Source: Candidatus Nitrosopelagicus sp. (GTDB lineage: Archaea > Thermoproteota > Nitrososphaeria > Nitrososphaerales > Nitrosopumilaceae). Taken from it: a stretch of DNA of 53,274 nucleotides. The notes under the pieces are model-generated. The model had not been told where the DNA came from. It did no database searches and saw only the letters and a list, made by a program, of their open reading frames with translations. Where the stretch lies: contig JAOMCX010000009.1 of the NCBI GenBank assembly GCA_028345195.1, positions 1 through 53,274 on the forward strand, written 5' to 3'. The position numbers were made by a program, and so were the translations under genes. Shown piece after piece: positions 34,529 through 42,055 of the stretch; the stretch's first letter is position 1, and each line of letters starts with the position of its first letter.

Positions 34529-35103
34529 TATTGTGCTCCCGTCCAGTAATCCCAGAGTGCCCTTTGTGGAACCAAACTGTAGTATCTTCCACGGTTTCTA
34601 ATTTTACCGCCTAAGTTCCTCTTCTTTCTAATTTTACCGCCTGGAATCTGCTTCTCCACATACCTGTTCATTTCTTCATTTACGCAGACATACTTGGAAC
34701 CGATCTTTTTGCAACATGCCTTGAGATCGTTATCTGATGTAACGAGTATCGATTTGGTAGTGATACAGTGCGCTAGGATAAAGTCGTCACCTCTGTGAAG
34801 CTCACGTAACATTTTGCGCAAAATTCTGGCATATGATATTGTCTGTTCCGAAATCTCCTCACAGGCAATCTTAGTTCCAAGAATTACCTCGACAGATGAT
34901 ATAACTGCCTGGAAATCCATTCCCTTTCTTTCAACCTCTTTTCTTGTCTGGGATGTTACAATTACCAGATCCTCTTTGAAGTCTATTTTTTCTTTAATGA
35001 CAGCGCCTGCACAAGGATGTGAAAACACGTTCAACAAGTCGCACGTATCGAATACATATCTTGTGCAAAGTATGCCGTCTTTTTGGTTTATTTTTTGTTC
35101 CAT
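34528..35103 (-). CDS. PIN-domain nuclease of the island
   Basis: 191 aa from ATG 35103. PIN acidic residues fall in order: D19 in YVFDTCDLL, E56 in TRKEVERKG, D106/D107 in HRGDDFILAHC and D124/D126 in LVTSDNDLK, fitting a metal-dependent RNase or ssDNase. The frame is open to 35181, where an ATG overlaps the preceding stop by 4 nt, but copy B of the regulatory element lies between the two starts with its TATA about 27 nt before 35103, so the shorter leaderless start is preferred. The C-terminal tail has an in-frame duplication. Confidence 0.7.
   Translation of the reverse strand: MEQKINQKDGILCTRYVFDTCDLLNVFSHPCAGAVIKEKIDFKEDLVIVTSQTRKEVERKGMDFQAVISSVEVILGTKIACEEISEQTISYARILRKMLRELHRGDDFILAHCITTKSILVTSDNDLKACCKKIGSKYVCVNEEMNRYVEKQIPGGKIRKKRNLGGKIRNRGRYYSLVPQRALWDYWTGAQ
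34595..34642. repeat. tandem 30-bp repeat inside the PIN gene
   Basis: TTTCTAATTTTACCGCCT occurs at 34595-34612 and again, identical, at 34625-34642. The 30-bp spacing duplicates ten codons and gives two GGKIR(K/N) units in the basic tail of the PIN protein. The perfect match suggests a recent slippage or duplication. Confidence 0.7.
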
Positions 35104-35125
35104 GATCTTTATAGGCTGATTTTTG

Positions 35126-35166
35126 TATATAATATCTAGAAACTGACCAGTTTTACAGCTCAGTTT
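35126..35166 (-). promoter_or_regulatory. island regulatory element, copy B (TATA plus operator)
   Basis: The 27-bp element at 35140-35166 (AAACTG-AC-CAGTTT followed by TACAGCTCAGTTT) is next to a minus-strand TATA box (ATTATATA, 35126-35133), which is about 27 nt upstream of the PIN start at 35103. That is ideal spacing for a leaderless transcript. It differs from copy A at a single base within the 27 bp. Confidence 0.7.
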
Positions 35167-35177
35167 TTGCTTTGAAG

Positions 35178-35447
35178 TCATCGCATTGCCTCCCGCTCAT
35201 CTTTTCTCTTTTGAAACTCTTCGTCATCTTTTAATTTACTAAGTGCCGTTCCTGGGGTGTCACAGTTCTTTCCGCTTGGTTCCAGCACCAAGTTAACTAT
35301 CCTTTCCCTTTTCTCTTCTTCCATGTGATATGCGTGTTTTACATACGACGTGCTGTCACTCCAGTTGATCAGTGTACCTGGGTAAACAATTTTCTTGCAG
35401 ACACGACATGTGCCTCTGTATCGTGCGTAAATTCTATGCCACGTCAT
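35178..35447 (-). CDS. small zinc-finger-like protein (89 aa)
   Basis: An 89-aa protein. The N-terminal YRGTCRVCKKIVYPGTLINW, then KHAYHM, has the layout of a small treble-clef finger (C14/C17 with H38/H41). A charged helical tail follows. Related fingers occur in phage and restriction proteins. It overlaps the upstream small gene by 4 nt. Confidence 0.6.
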   Translation of the reverse strand: MTWHRIYARYRGTCRVCKKIVYPGTLINWSDSTSYVKHAYHMEEEKRERIVNLVLEPSGKNCDTPGTALSKLKDDEEFQKRKDEREAMR

Positions 35448-35650
35448 GCTTTTTCTCCCGACAGCCTGTATGAAGGAGTTCTTCCCTCATTTCTCTCTAG
35501 GCTTGTCAGAAACCATAGCAGATAGCGGTCTAACAAAATATTGCTAATTCCTGCTTTTACTGTTGGACCTAGGGTTGGTATTTTACTGATACCGATCATC
35601 ATTCCCTCAATCTTCCAATCTTCTTTTTTGTTTGAATTTATTTTATTCAT
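35444..35650 (-). CDS. first small gene of the island operon (68 aa)
   Basis: 68 aa from ATG 35650 (MNKINSNKKEDW); an ATG at 35674 is in frame but falls on the TATA box. TATA box to start is 26 nt, a leaderless layout. The protein has a Gly/Ile-rich middle and a Leu/Trp-rich helix (LLDRYLLWFLTSLERNEG). No family recognised. It overlaps the next gene by 4 nt. Confidence 0.55.
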   Translation of the reverse strand: MNKINSNKKEDWKIEGMMIGISKIPTLGPTVKAGISNILLDRYLLWFLTSLERNEGRTPSYRLSGEKA

Positions 35651-35672
35651 ACTTTTTTTTACGTGCTGTTGC

Positions 35673-35717
35673 ATATAATGTCCGAAAACTGACCAGTTTT
35701 ACAGGTCACTTTATATC
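35673..35717. promoter_or_regulatory. island regulatory element, copy C (shared divergent promoter)
   Basis: The 16-bp perfect palindrome AAAACTG-AC-CAGTTTT (35685-35700) begins the 27-bp element (35686-35712). It is flanked by two opposite TATA boxes: ATATAAT (35673-35679, serving the minus-strand gene at 35650) and TTTATATC (35710-35717, serving the plus-strand gene at 35739). Each TATA is about 26 nt from its start codon, so one bound protein could control both directions. Its second half (TACAGGTCACTTT) differs from copies A and B at two or three bases. Confidence 0.75.
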
Positions 35718-35738
35718 GTATGTGGTATTACACTTATT

Positions 35739-36536
35739 GTGAAAACACGTACGCGTTCTAAAAAGAAAATTAAGAAAAAGGTATCGTATGATGAAAGGCA
35801 TGTCAAGTGGGTGAGAAAAATAGTAGAAGAGAATAATCCGACTGGTATTTCTAGAAACGAATTGACAAGAACTAGGCAAAAAATGAGCAAAATTGCATTG
35901 GATCGTGCAATTGCATCGGGAGAGGATCCTCCTGGAAGAGAGAGAATTGATCAAATTCTCAAAGACTACAACGGCACCTACTTTGAGTATAAAGAAAATT
36001 CTGGCGGTTCTGGAAACAAATCATTGGTCACCCCCTTGGAACTTGACAATACTACTCTGCTTGGAAATTTGGAAAATGTGTCAACTTTGCATGAGATTAA
36101 TGATAATATCAAAAAGCTTACTTTGGGCAGAGGCTATGATAATGACCGAAATTTTAAGACCGCCGAATATGTAAATCTGGTAACGGTTGAGAAGAAAGTA
36201 CACTCCTTTCCAATAACAGCCGTCAAATCGGCGATTCAAAACGACGCGAACTATTCAGAACGCCTAGAGGCACTAGTTTCCACTACGAAAAAACAGCTCA
36301 ATTCAATCAAGAAAATAAAAAAGAATCAAAAGTATAGCACCAAACATTTTGACGAAATATACAAGGAATTTGAAAATGTATTGGAGATGAGCTTCGTAAA
36401 CCAAATTATTTCTAAAATTCTCTCTGACCGTAATTTTTTTGCACTGCTTCAGGAGGAAAATATTGACCTTGACGAATTACAACCTAGAAGAAACAAGATA
36501 AGAAGGCTGATGAGTCAGGCTAGTGAGAAAATATGA
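35739..36536 (+). CDS. island protein of unknown function, candidate regulator
   Basis: A 265-aa protein with a GTG start at 35739. The very basic N-terminus (KTRTRSKKKIKKK) is followed by a helical segment with NPTGISRNELTRTRQKMSKI that could be a winged-helix or helix-turn-helix unit. The second half is charged and helical. No family recognised. It is the only divergent gene on copy C and sits beside the methyltransferase, the usual place of a controller gene in restriction-modification loci, hence the regulator hypothesis. Confidence 0.55.
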   Translation: MKTRTRSKKKIKKKVSYDERHVKWVRKIVEENNPTGISRNELTRTRQKMSKIALDRAIASGEDPPGRERIDQILKDYNGTYFEYKENSGGSGNKSLVTPLELDNTTLLGNLENVSTLHEINDNIKKLTLGRGYDNDRNFKTAEYVNLVTVEKKVHSFPITAVKSAIQNDANYSERLEALVSTTKKQLNSIKKIKKNQKYSTKHFDEIYKEFENVLEMSFVNQIISKILSDRNFFALLQEENIDLDELQPRRNKIRRLMSQASEKI

Positions 36537-36555
36537 AAAAATACACTTTCTTAGA

Positions 36556-37536
36556 TCAAGCATAATCAAGGATAGTTTTTCTGACTTTGTTTTGATGCAT
36601 TGTCTTTACAATTGACTTTGCAATTTCCTTTACCACCGGAACCACTACTGCGTTTCCAAACTGTCTGTATGCTTGGTTGTCTGATACCTCTATCTTGAAT
36701 GATTTCGGAAATCCCATAAGGCTTGCACATTCCCTAGGAGTCAGCTTTCTTGGATTCTTTCTTTTCTGCGCTATGAGAATCTCGGCACCGTCCTTGTAGT
36801 ATCTTGCACTGAGCGTCTTTGAAATCTCTTTTGTATTGGTGACAAGATTAAATCCAAAGCCGTTTCCCTTTGCCTTGTGCTTTTCTTTGTGTCTTTGTAG
36901 TGAATTCCATGTTCCATCTTTCAGTGTATACTTTTCGTCAACCTTCTTCTGAAGTATGTTGGCAAGTGTGGGTCTCTTGTCTATCATCTTTGGAAACTTG
37001 AAATCCATCGGCTTTTTGAATCCCACAATGAAAATTCTTTCCCTGTGTTGTGGTACGACGCTGCTTGCATCTACAATCTTTACGTGAACGTCATATCCCA
37101 AATCTTCCTGAAGCTTTTTCATTATCACCTTGAACGTTTTTCCCTTGTCATGACTTTTCAAGTTCTTTACATTCTCAAGTAGAAATGCCTTTGGTTTTTT
37201 GTCCCTGATTATTCTGACAATATCAAAAAACAATGTTCCCTGTGTCTCATCCTCAAACCCGTGCTTACGTCCGAGAGAATTTTTTGAGCTAACTCCTGCA
37301 ATGGAAAATGGCTGACACGGAAATCCTCCCACAAGAATGTCGTGAGTTGGAATGTCCTTTGTCTCTATCTTTGTAATGTCGCCGTCAGGAACTTCGCCAA
37401 AGTTTGCCTCGTACGTTTGCTGTGAAAATTTGTTCCATTCAGAAGAGAAGACGCATTTTCCTCCTGCCTTTTCAAATGCAATTCTCATGCCTCCTATTCC
37501 TGCAAAAAGATCGATAAACCTGAATCCTTTTTCCAT
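36556..37536 (-). CDS. DNA (cytosine-5) methyltransferase, type II
   Basis: A 326-aa C5 methyltransferase. Motif I is [19 protein letters not shown], motif [13 protein letters not shown] holds the catalytic C74, motif VI is ENVKNL, motif [15 protein letters not shown], and motif [12 protein letters not shown]. All are intact. It methylates the host's copies of the restriction site; the target cannot be read from sequence. It lies downstream of the endonuclease gene with a ~60-bp gap and converges with the unknown 265-aa gene. Confidence 0.93.
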   Translation of the reverse strand: MEKGFRFIDLFAGIGGMRIAFEKAGGKCVFSSEWNKFSQQTYEANFGEVPDGDITKIETKDIPTHDILVGGFPCQPFSIAGVSSKNSLGRKHGFEDETQGTLFFDIVRIIRDKKPKAFLLENVKNLKSHDKGKTFKVIMKKLQEDLGYDVHVKIVDASSVVPQHRERIFIVGFKKPMDFKFPKMIDKRPTLANILQKKVDEKYTLKDGTWNSLQRHKEKHKAKGNGFGFNLVTNTKEISKTLSARYYKDGAEILIAQKRKNPRKLTPRECASLMGFPKSFKIEVSDNQAYRQFGNAVVVPVVKEIAKSIVKTMHQNKVRKTILDYA

Positions 37537-37596
37537 CTTTCTTTTGTTGGTTTGTTTGATTATTAATTTTGGTTGTTCTAAAATTTAGATCAGTTG

Positions 37597-38361
37597 TCAA
37601 GGATGTCTGCTGATAATCAGTGAATCCCAGAAAGAATTTTGGGCCCGCCATTGACAATAATTCCTTGAATTTCCTTCATACATTCCACTATCAAAAAAGA
37701 TCTCTCCAGTTTTAACATGTTTCATAAAAGTCTCAAAATTCATGGGCCCGCCAAACACTATTTCTTCATATCCGCGTTGGCCAATTTTGCATTTGAACCA
37801 CCCACTCTGATTAAATTTCCTTTCTAGCTTTTCTCTTAACGAGTTTTTGCCCTCTGCATTCCATTTTGCAATTATGATCTCACTTTGCCTTAGTTTTTCC
37901 GGAACTTTCTCTGCTTTTTCTTCTCTTGTATCATCTTGGTATGAGTATACAAATGATATGTTGTTACTTTCATCAATTACAGTCTTGACTCCGAACGAAT
38001 TGATTCCGTTTATTTTTGGTACTGGTTCCCCTGACCAAGAAAGTCTTCCACCCTTATGCTTGTTGGGCTTTCCAAATATTCTGAGAAAGTCATCTCTTGT
38101 CATATCGTATTGACTATCTCTAAAGATCCAATAATTTGGACTCCAGTCACCGAATGTTGTTTTCATCATTGTATCGTTTTTCATTTCATATCCGAATAGG
38201 TCCGCTGTGTTGCTTGCATTAGGCTCTACGCCCATTTTCTTCTCCAGCCAATGTCCTTCTTTTCCATCATGACGTTCATTGGATCCTGTCGTATCTGGAA
38301 TTTTCCCATAAACATTTTTCATAAAAAGCTCGATGATCCTCTTTTGAATTTCTTCACTCAT
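37597..38361 (-). CDS. type II restriction endonuclease (LlaMI-like)
   Basis: 254 aa from ATG 38361 (MSEEIQKRIIELF); an ATG at 38385 is in frame. The core HDGKEGHWLEKKMGVEPNA, then ADLFGYEMKN, holds a PD-(D/E)XK site (D, then E-M-K) and is followed by KTTFGDWSPNYWIF. These features recall the LlaMI/ScrFI-type enzymes of CCNGG or CCWGG specificity, but the match is from memory and the target is not established. Placement beside a C5 methyltransferase and Vsr supports the role. Confidence 0.72.
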   Translation of the reverse strand: MSEEIQKRIIELFMKNVYGKIPDTTGSNERHDGKEGHWLEKKMGVEPNASNTADLFGYEMKNDTMMKTTFGDWSPNYWIFRDSQYDMTRDDFLRIFGKPNKHKGGRLSWSGEPVPKINGINSFGVKTVIDESNNISFVYSYQDDTREEKAEKVPEKLRQSEIIIAKWNAEGKNSLREKLERKFNQSGWFKCKIGQRGYEEIVFGGPMNFETFMKHVKTGEIFFDSGMYEGNSRNYCQWRAQNSFWDSLIISRHP

Positions 38362-38410
38362 GAACGCATAATACCGCAATAACAATTAACTATGATCTTT
38401 TCTTTTTTAC

Positions 38411-38803
38411 ATGGCAGACATCTTCACTCCGGAAAAGCGCTCGTGGGTCATGTCGCGCATCCGCTCAAAGGACACAAAGATTGAGAAAGCCATGGCATCA
38501 CTTCTAAGAAAAAACAGGATACACTACAGGAAATATCCGAAGCTATTCGGAAACCCAGACTTTATCATTGAAAAAAAAGTTCTGCTCTTCTGCGACGGCG
38601 ACTTTTGGCACGGCTATCGGTATGACAAGAAGAAAAAGCCGCAAAAAAAGTTCTGGCGTGAAAAGATAGAGCGTAACATGAAACGTGACAGGAAGGTCAC
38701 AAGAACTTTGAGGCGAGACGGCTGGTCCGTAATTCGCATATGGGAGCACGACATACAAAAAAATCCCGACAGGTGCGTCAGAAAAATTTTGAATGTACTC
38801 TAG
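38411..38803 (+). CDS. vsr: very short patch repair endonuclease Vsr
   Basis: A 130-aa nicking enzyme for T:G mismatches left by deamination of 5-methylcytosine. MADIFTPEKRSWVMSRIRSK, then GNPDFIIEKKVLLFCDGDFW, contains the catalytic D50 and the D62/H67 region. WSVIRIWEHD is the final family block. Normal length. Divergent from the endonuclease gene across at most 49 bp. The GC-rich codon use differs clearly from chromosomal neighbours, a sign of transfer. Confidence 0.92.
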   Translation: MADIFTPEKRSWVMSRIRSKDTKIEKAMASLLRKNRIHYRKYPKLFGNPDFIIEKKVLLFCDGDFWHGYRYDKKKKPQKKFWREKIERNMKRDRKVTRTLRRDGWSVIRIWEHDIQKNPDRCVRKILNVL

Positions 38804-38985
38804 GAAATAATTTCCGCAAGCTTCTTTCTGTCTTCCTTTGAAAGCGAGAGCATGAAGACTATTCCGTCCGGATTTTTTGCATTTTCTCCCTTTGGATAAA
38901 ATCTAATCTCAACATTTCCTCCGGATTCTTTTGTCTCATAAGGCACTCCACCAATTTTATCTCTCATGAAAAACATGTAATCCAC
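38800..38985 (-). CDS. small hypothetical protein at the island edge (61 aa)
   Basis: A 61-aa protein (MDYMFFMRDKIGG) with a predicted beta hairpin and a C-terminal helix (LSKEDRKKLAEIIS). Its 3' end overlaps vsr by 4 nt in convergent orientation. No family recognised. Confidence 0.5.
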   Translation of the reverse strand: MDYMFFMRDKIGGVPYETKESGGNVEIRFYPKGENAKNPDGIVFMLSLSKEDRKKLAEIIS

Positions 38986-39030
38986 TTGTACAAAAGAAAT
39001 TACATCTCTTACTGCAACGACAAAAATTTA

Positions 39031-39081
39031 CTGTCATTTTGGGCATTTTTTTGTGCCTAGTTTGACAGTTTTTCTGTCAAA
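39031..39081. repeat. overlapping inverted repeats at the right island edge
   Basis: TTTGACAG-TTTTT-CTGTCAAA (39061-39081 region) is a perfect 8-bp-arm palindrome. A further CTGTCA at 39031-39036 can instead pair with the same TGACAG (39063-39068), enclosing GGCA/TGCC (39042-39045 with 39054-39057). It lies in the 163-bp gap between two divergent genes, so it could be an operator with three half-sites or a pair of alternative RNA hairpins. Confidence 0.5.
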
Positions 39082-39148
39082 ACGGAACTAATTGCATTTC
39101 TACGTTACATAGAATTCTTATAGTAATGGCAGTCTAGGATCGATCACT

Positions 39149-39544
39149 ATGACACAAGAAATTGACATCCCTTTAGACTTGAAACGAGTCGTACTGATGG
39201 GTGCTGAAGAGACAAAACTTGGCGATAAGAAAGGCGCTCTAAAACAATACAGAAAAGGAAATTTACACATCAGAGAGTACAAAGACAAATTTACAGTTCA
39301 TACCGACAAGGTAGACCCAAGAGAAGACCCAATGGGACATCTCATCCATGATGCACAAGAAGTGTTAATCGGTTTAGCAGGTGCTGCAATTGGAGGTGCA
39401 GCAATTGGCTCTTACATTTACAAAATTAAAAAAAACAGTCCATATAGAAAACAGCAAGCGGTAATTGGTGGATTGGCAGCATCGTTGGCTGCAGGATATG
39501 CATCATACAAAATATCTAAAAAAATAAAGGAAAAAATGGATTGA
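39149..39544 (+). CDS. protein with Gly/Ala-rich membrane segments
   Basis: A 131-aa protein. A soluble N-terminal half (~1-70) is followed by two Gly/Ala-rich hydrophobic segments (VLIGLAGAAIGGAAIGSYIY at ~72-92, AVIGGLAASLAAGYASY at ~104-122) and a Lys-rich tail. GxxxG-type patterns suggest helix packing in a membrane. No domain recognised. Followed after 4 nt by a coiled-coil microprotein and then the UbiB gene. Confidence 0.6.
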   Translation: MTQEIDIPLDLKRVVLMGAEETKLGDKKGALKQYRKGNLHIREYKDKFTVHTDKVDPREDPMGHLIHDAQEVLIGLAGAAIGGAAIGSYIYKIKKNSPYRKQQAVIGGLAASLAAGYASYKISKKIKEKMD

Positions 39545-39548
39545 TACA

Positions 39549-39683
39549 ATGGACGAAAAAGAAACAATTCAAAAAACAATTGATTTTATCGCATCTGAGA
39601 TAAGAGAAAACAAAATTCAACTGAAAAAATTAAATCTAGAGCTACAAACAGCGATCAAAAAACAACAGGAACTAAAGGAGTAA
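39549..39683 (+). CDS. coiled-coil microprotein (44 aa)
   Basis: A 44-aa protein beginning MDEKETIQKTIDF, a single heptad-patterned helix. It sits 4 nt after the previous gene and 6 nt before the UbiB start, and a GGAG precedes the UbiB start within its own stop region. The tight spacing marks a three-gene operon. Confidence 0.6.
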   Translation: MDEKETIQKTIDFIASEIRENKIQLKKLNLELQTAIKKQQELKE

Positions 39684-39689
39684 CTTACA

Positions 39690-41240
39690 ATGGTTTTAGG
39701 AAGGACAATCTACGTTTTCATCAAATTACTACCATCAATCCTAGCGTTAAGAAAAGATCGCGTCTTATGGATATCTGATGACAAAAAAGATGTAGATGAA
39801 GAGCGATTCAAGCGTCATGCAAGACGCATCTTAAACACATGCATCTCTTTAGGTCCTGTCTACATAAAATTTGGACAATGGCTATCATCAAGAGCTGACA
39901 TTTTACCAGAACCATATCTCAAAGAGCTATCAAAATTACAGGATGATGTTCCAGCAGAATCTTTTGAGAAGGTTAGACCAGTAATAGAACGAGACATTGG
40001 AAAGATTGATGAAAAATTTGATTCACTAGAAACTACCGCGCTATCTGGTGCTTCTCTAGGTCAGGTTTACAGAGGAACTAGGAACGGTCAGCAAGTAATT
40101 GTTAAAGTAAAACGACCAGGAATTGAAAAGGTTGTAGAAAAGGATCTCAAGGTACTAATGAAGATCATTCCATTTGCAATGAAGTTTGTAGATCCAAACT
40201 TGAGATTTTCTATCATTCCTATAATGAAACAGTTTGTAGAGTCGATGCATGAAGAGTTAGACTATACAAAAGAGTCTGACAATCTCAAAACAATAAAGAA
40301 AAACATGGAACCATACAACAATGTCGTTATTCCGAACGTACATGATGATTATTCCACAAAAAACATTCTCACAATGGAGTATATCCCAGGAATCAAGGTT
40401 ACAGACATTCAATCATTAGATGAAAAAGGCATAGACAGGCAGCAACTGGTAATTGATGTCCACAAGGTTTTCTTTACGATGCTTCTCAAGCATTCCATAT
40501 TTCATGCAGACCCACATCCAGGAAATATCTCGGTAAAAGATGATGGTACGCTCATTTTGTATGACTTTGGCATGATTGGTCGTATCAATGATGAAACTAG
40601 AGTAAAGCTAGTCAGGCTATACCTAGGATTAATAGAAAAAAATCCACCACGTACGGTCACAGCAATGGACGAGCTAGGAATGCTTGCACCTGATTTTAAT
40701 CGTCAAGTGATTGAAAAAGGAATTGAGCTATCAATCAAGTCCATGTATGGAAAGAAACCTGATGAGATGGAGGTTGAACAGTTAATGAATATGGCAAATA
40801 AGACAATGTCAAAGTTTCCGTTCAAGCTACCAAAACATTTAGCGTTATACTTGAGAATGTCCACAATAATAGAAGGCATTTACCATACACACAAAGTTGA
40901 TTTCAAGTTCATCAAGGTATTAGGACAAATCTTAGAAGAAGAATCACTAATCAAAGACGCATACGTTGAAGAAATTAAAAGATCATTTTCACGTTTTGCA
41001 AAAACAATTGAAGATACATTAACGATTGCACCTGAAATTAAAAAATTCATGGATGACACAAAACTGATGCAGCAACAGTCTGGCAGAAAAAACAATACAA
41101 TGTTGGCCGGAAGTATTTTTGCTGCAGCCGTTTTTCTTGGTTCTGCATTTATGTTCCAGTCAAATGAAACCGTCGGAGTACTAGGAATGATCGCATCAGG
41201 CGTAATAATTGGAATTTCTGCTCTATTCAAGAAGAGATAG
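39690..41240 (+). CDS. ABC1/AarF/UbiB family atypical kinase
   Basis: A 516-aa protein of the UbiB atypical kinase family, linked elsewhere to quinone synthesis and lipid transport. IKFGQWLSSRADILP is the KxGQ motif, SGASLGQVYRGTRNGQQV the Ala-rich nucleotide loop, and HADPHPGN with LYDFGMIG the catalytic and metal loops. Two C-terminal membrane helices (~470-510) anchor it. All motifs are intact. A GGAG lies close upstream of the ATG. Confidence 0.9.
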   Translation: MVLGRTIYVFIKLLPSILALRKDRVLWISDDKKDVDEERFKRHARRILNTCISLGPVYIKFGQWLSSRADILPEPYLKELSKLQDDVPAESFEKVRPVIERDIGKIDEKFDSLETTALSGASLGQVYRGTRNGQQVIVKVKRPGIEKVVEKDLKVLMKIIPFAMKFVDPNLRFSIIPIMKQFVESMHEELDYTKESDNLKTIKKNMEPYNNVVIPNVHDDYSTKNILTMEYIPGIKVTDIQSLDEKGIDRQQLVIDVHKVFFTMLLKHSIFHADPHPGNISVKDDGTLILYDFGMIGRINDETRVKLVRLYLGLIEKNPPRTVTAMDELGMLAPDFNRQVIEKGIELSIKSMYGKKPDEMEVEQLMNMANKTMSKFPFKLPKHLALYLRMSTIIEGIYHTHKVDFKFIKVLGQILEEESLIKDAYVEEIKRSFSRFAKTIEDTLTIAPEIKKFMDDTKLMQQQSGRKNNTMLAGSIFAAAVFLGSAFMFQSNETVGVLGMIASGVIIGISALFKKR

Positions 41241-41302
41241 TTCTAAATTCTCATTCCAAAGAACGATCGCTTTCTTTAAAATGAATAAAGGCTTAGTGGT
41301 GT

Positions 41303-41431
41303 ATGAGCAAAATGGCATCATCAAAGTCAAGAAAATCAAGTAAAATCAAAGAAGAGGTTGAAGAAATCGTTAATGATGAAGAAACCACACGCCTCGATAA
41401 ACTAAAGGTAGGCAGAAAAAACTTTTCATAA
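41303..41431 (+). CDS. basic/acidic microprotein (42 aa)
   Basis: A 42-aa protein with a Ser/Lys-rich head (KMASSKSRKSSK) and an acidic middle (EEVEEIVNDEE). A TATA-like stretch lies ~25 nt upstream. No domain recognised; disordered by composition. Coding is plausible, not certain. Confidence 0.45.
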   Translation: MSKMASSKSRKSSKIKEEVEEIVNDEETTRLDKLKVGRKNFS

Positions 41432-41473
41432 TCCTGCCCAAGATTTTAATTCAAAGAAACATTCGTCTATTCA

Positions 41474-42055
41474 TTGATAATTACATTTGAAGGTGGTGAC
41501 CAAGCTGGAAAAAAGACCCAGTCTGCAATGTTACAAAGAAAACTTCGTTCTGCAAAATTAAAGGTAAAGCTATTCTCATTTCCTGATTATACAACTCCTA
41601 TTGGAAAAGAAATTGATAGATATCTTCATGGAAAGCGAAAATATCCAGCACAGGTAATCCACTGTTTACTTGCAGCAAACAGATGGGAACGAGCAGGTGA
41701 TGTGATAAAAGCTAATGAGAAAAATTCTGTTGTTATAATGAATCGATACAGGGAATCTAATTTGGTATATGGAATAACAAACGGCCTCAAACTAGACTGG
41801 CTAGAGAAATTAGATGAGGGATTGCCAAAATCTGACCTAGTCATCGTTTTAGATGTGCCTCAAAAAGAGTCATTTGCAAGAAAAAAACAAAATCGTGATA
41901 AATTTGAAAAAAATAAGGAATTTTCAAACAAAATCTCTCAAGGATATCGTAAATTAGCAAAAAAGAAGAGATGGAAGGTGGTAAATGCATCTCAGTCAAA
42001 AAATGATGTTCATAATGACGTAATGAAGGTCGTAGCAAAAAAGATGGGGCTATGA
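41474..42055 (+). CDS. tmk: thymidylate kinase
   Basis: A 193-aa dTMP kinase. The P-loop is FEGGDQAGKKTQ at the N-terminus, followed by LFSFPDYTTPIGKEID and the NRYRESNLVYGI block with the DR(Y/W)-like motif. The start is a TTG at 41474 directly before the first strand. It overlaps the HD gene by 4 nt; together with pyrH downstream it forms a nucleotide-metabolism operon. Confidence 0.92.
   Translation: MIITFEGGDQAGKKTQSAMLQRKLRSAKLKVKLFSFPDYTTPIGKEIDRYLHGKRKYPAQVIHCLLAANRWERAGDVIKANEKNSVVIMNRYRESNLVYGITNGLKLDWLEKLDEGLPKSDLVIVLDVPQKESFARKKQNRDKFEKNKEFSNKISQGYRKLAKKKRWKVVNASQSKNDVHNDVMKVVAKKMGL

Noticed and set aside
33396-35717. CRISPR repeats
   Set aside because: Three similar copies exist, but they are kilobases apart with genes between and each pairs with a TATA box; they are regulatory sites.
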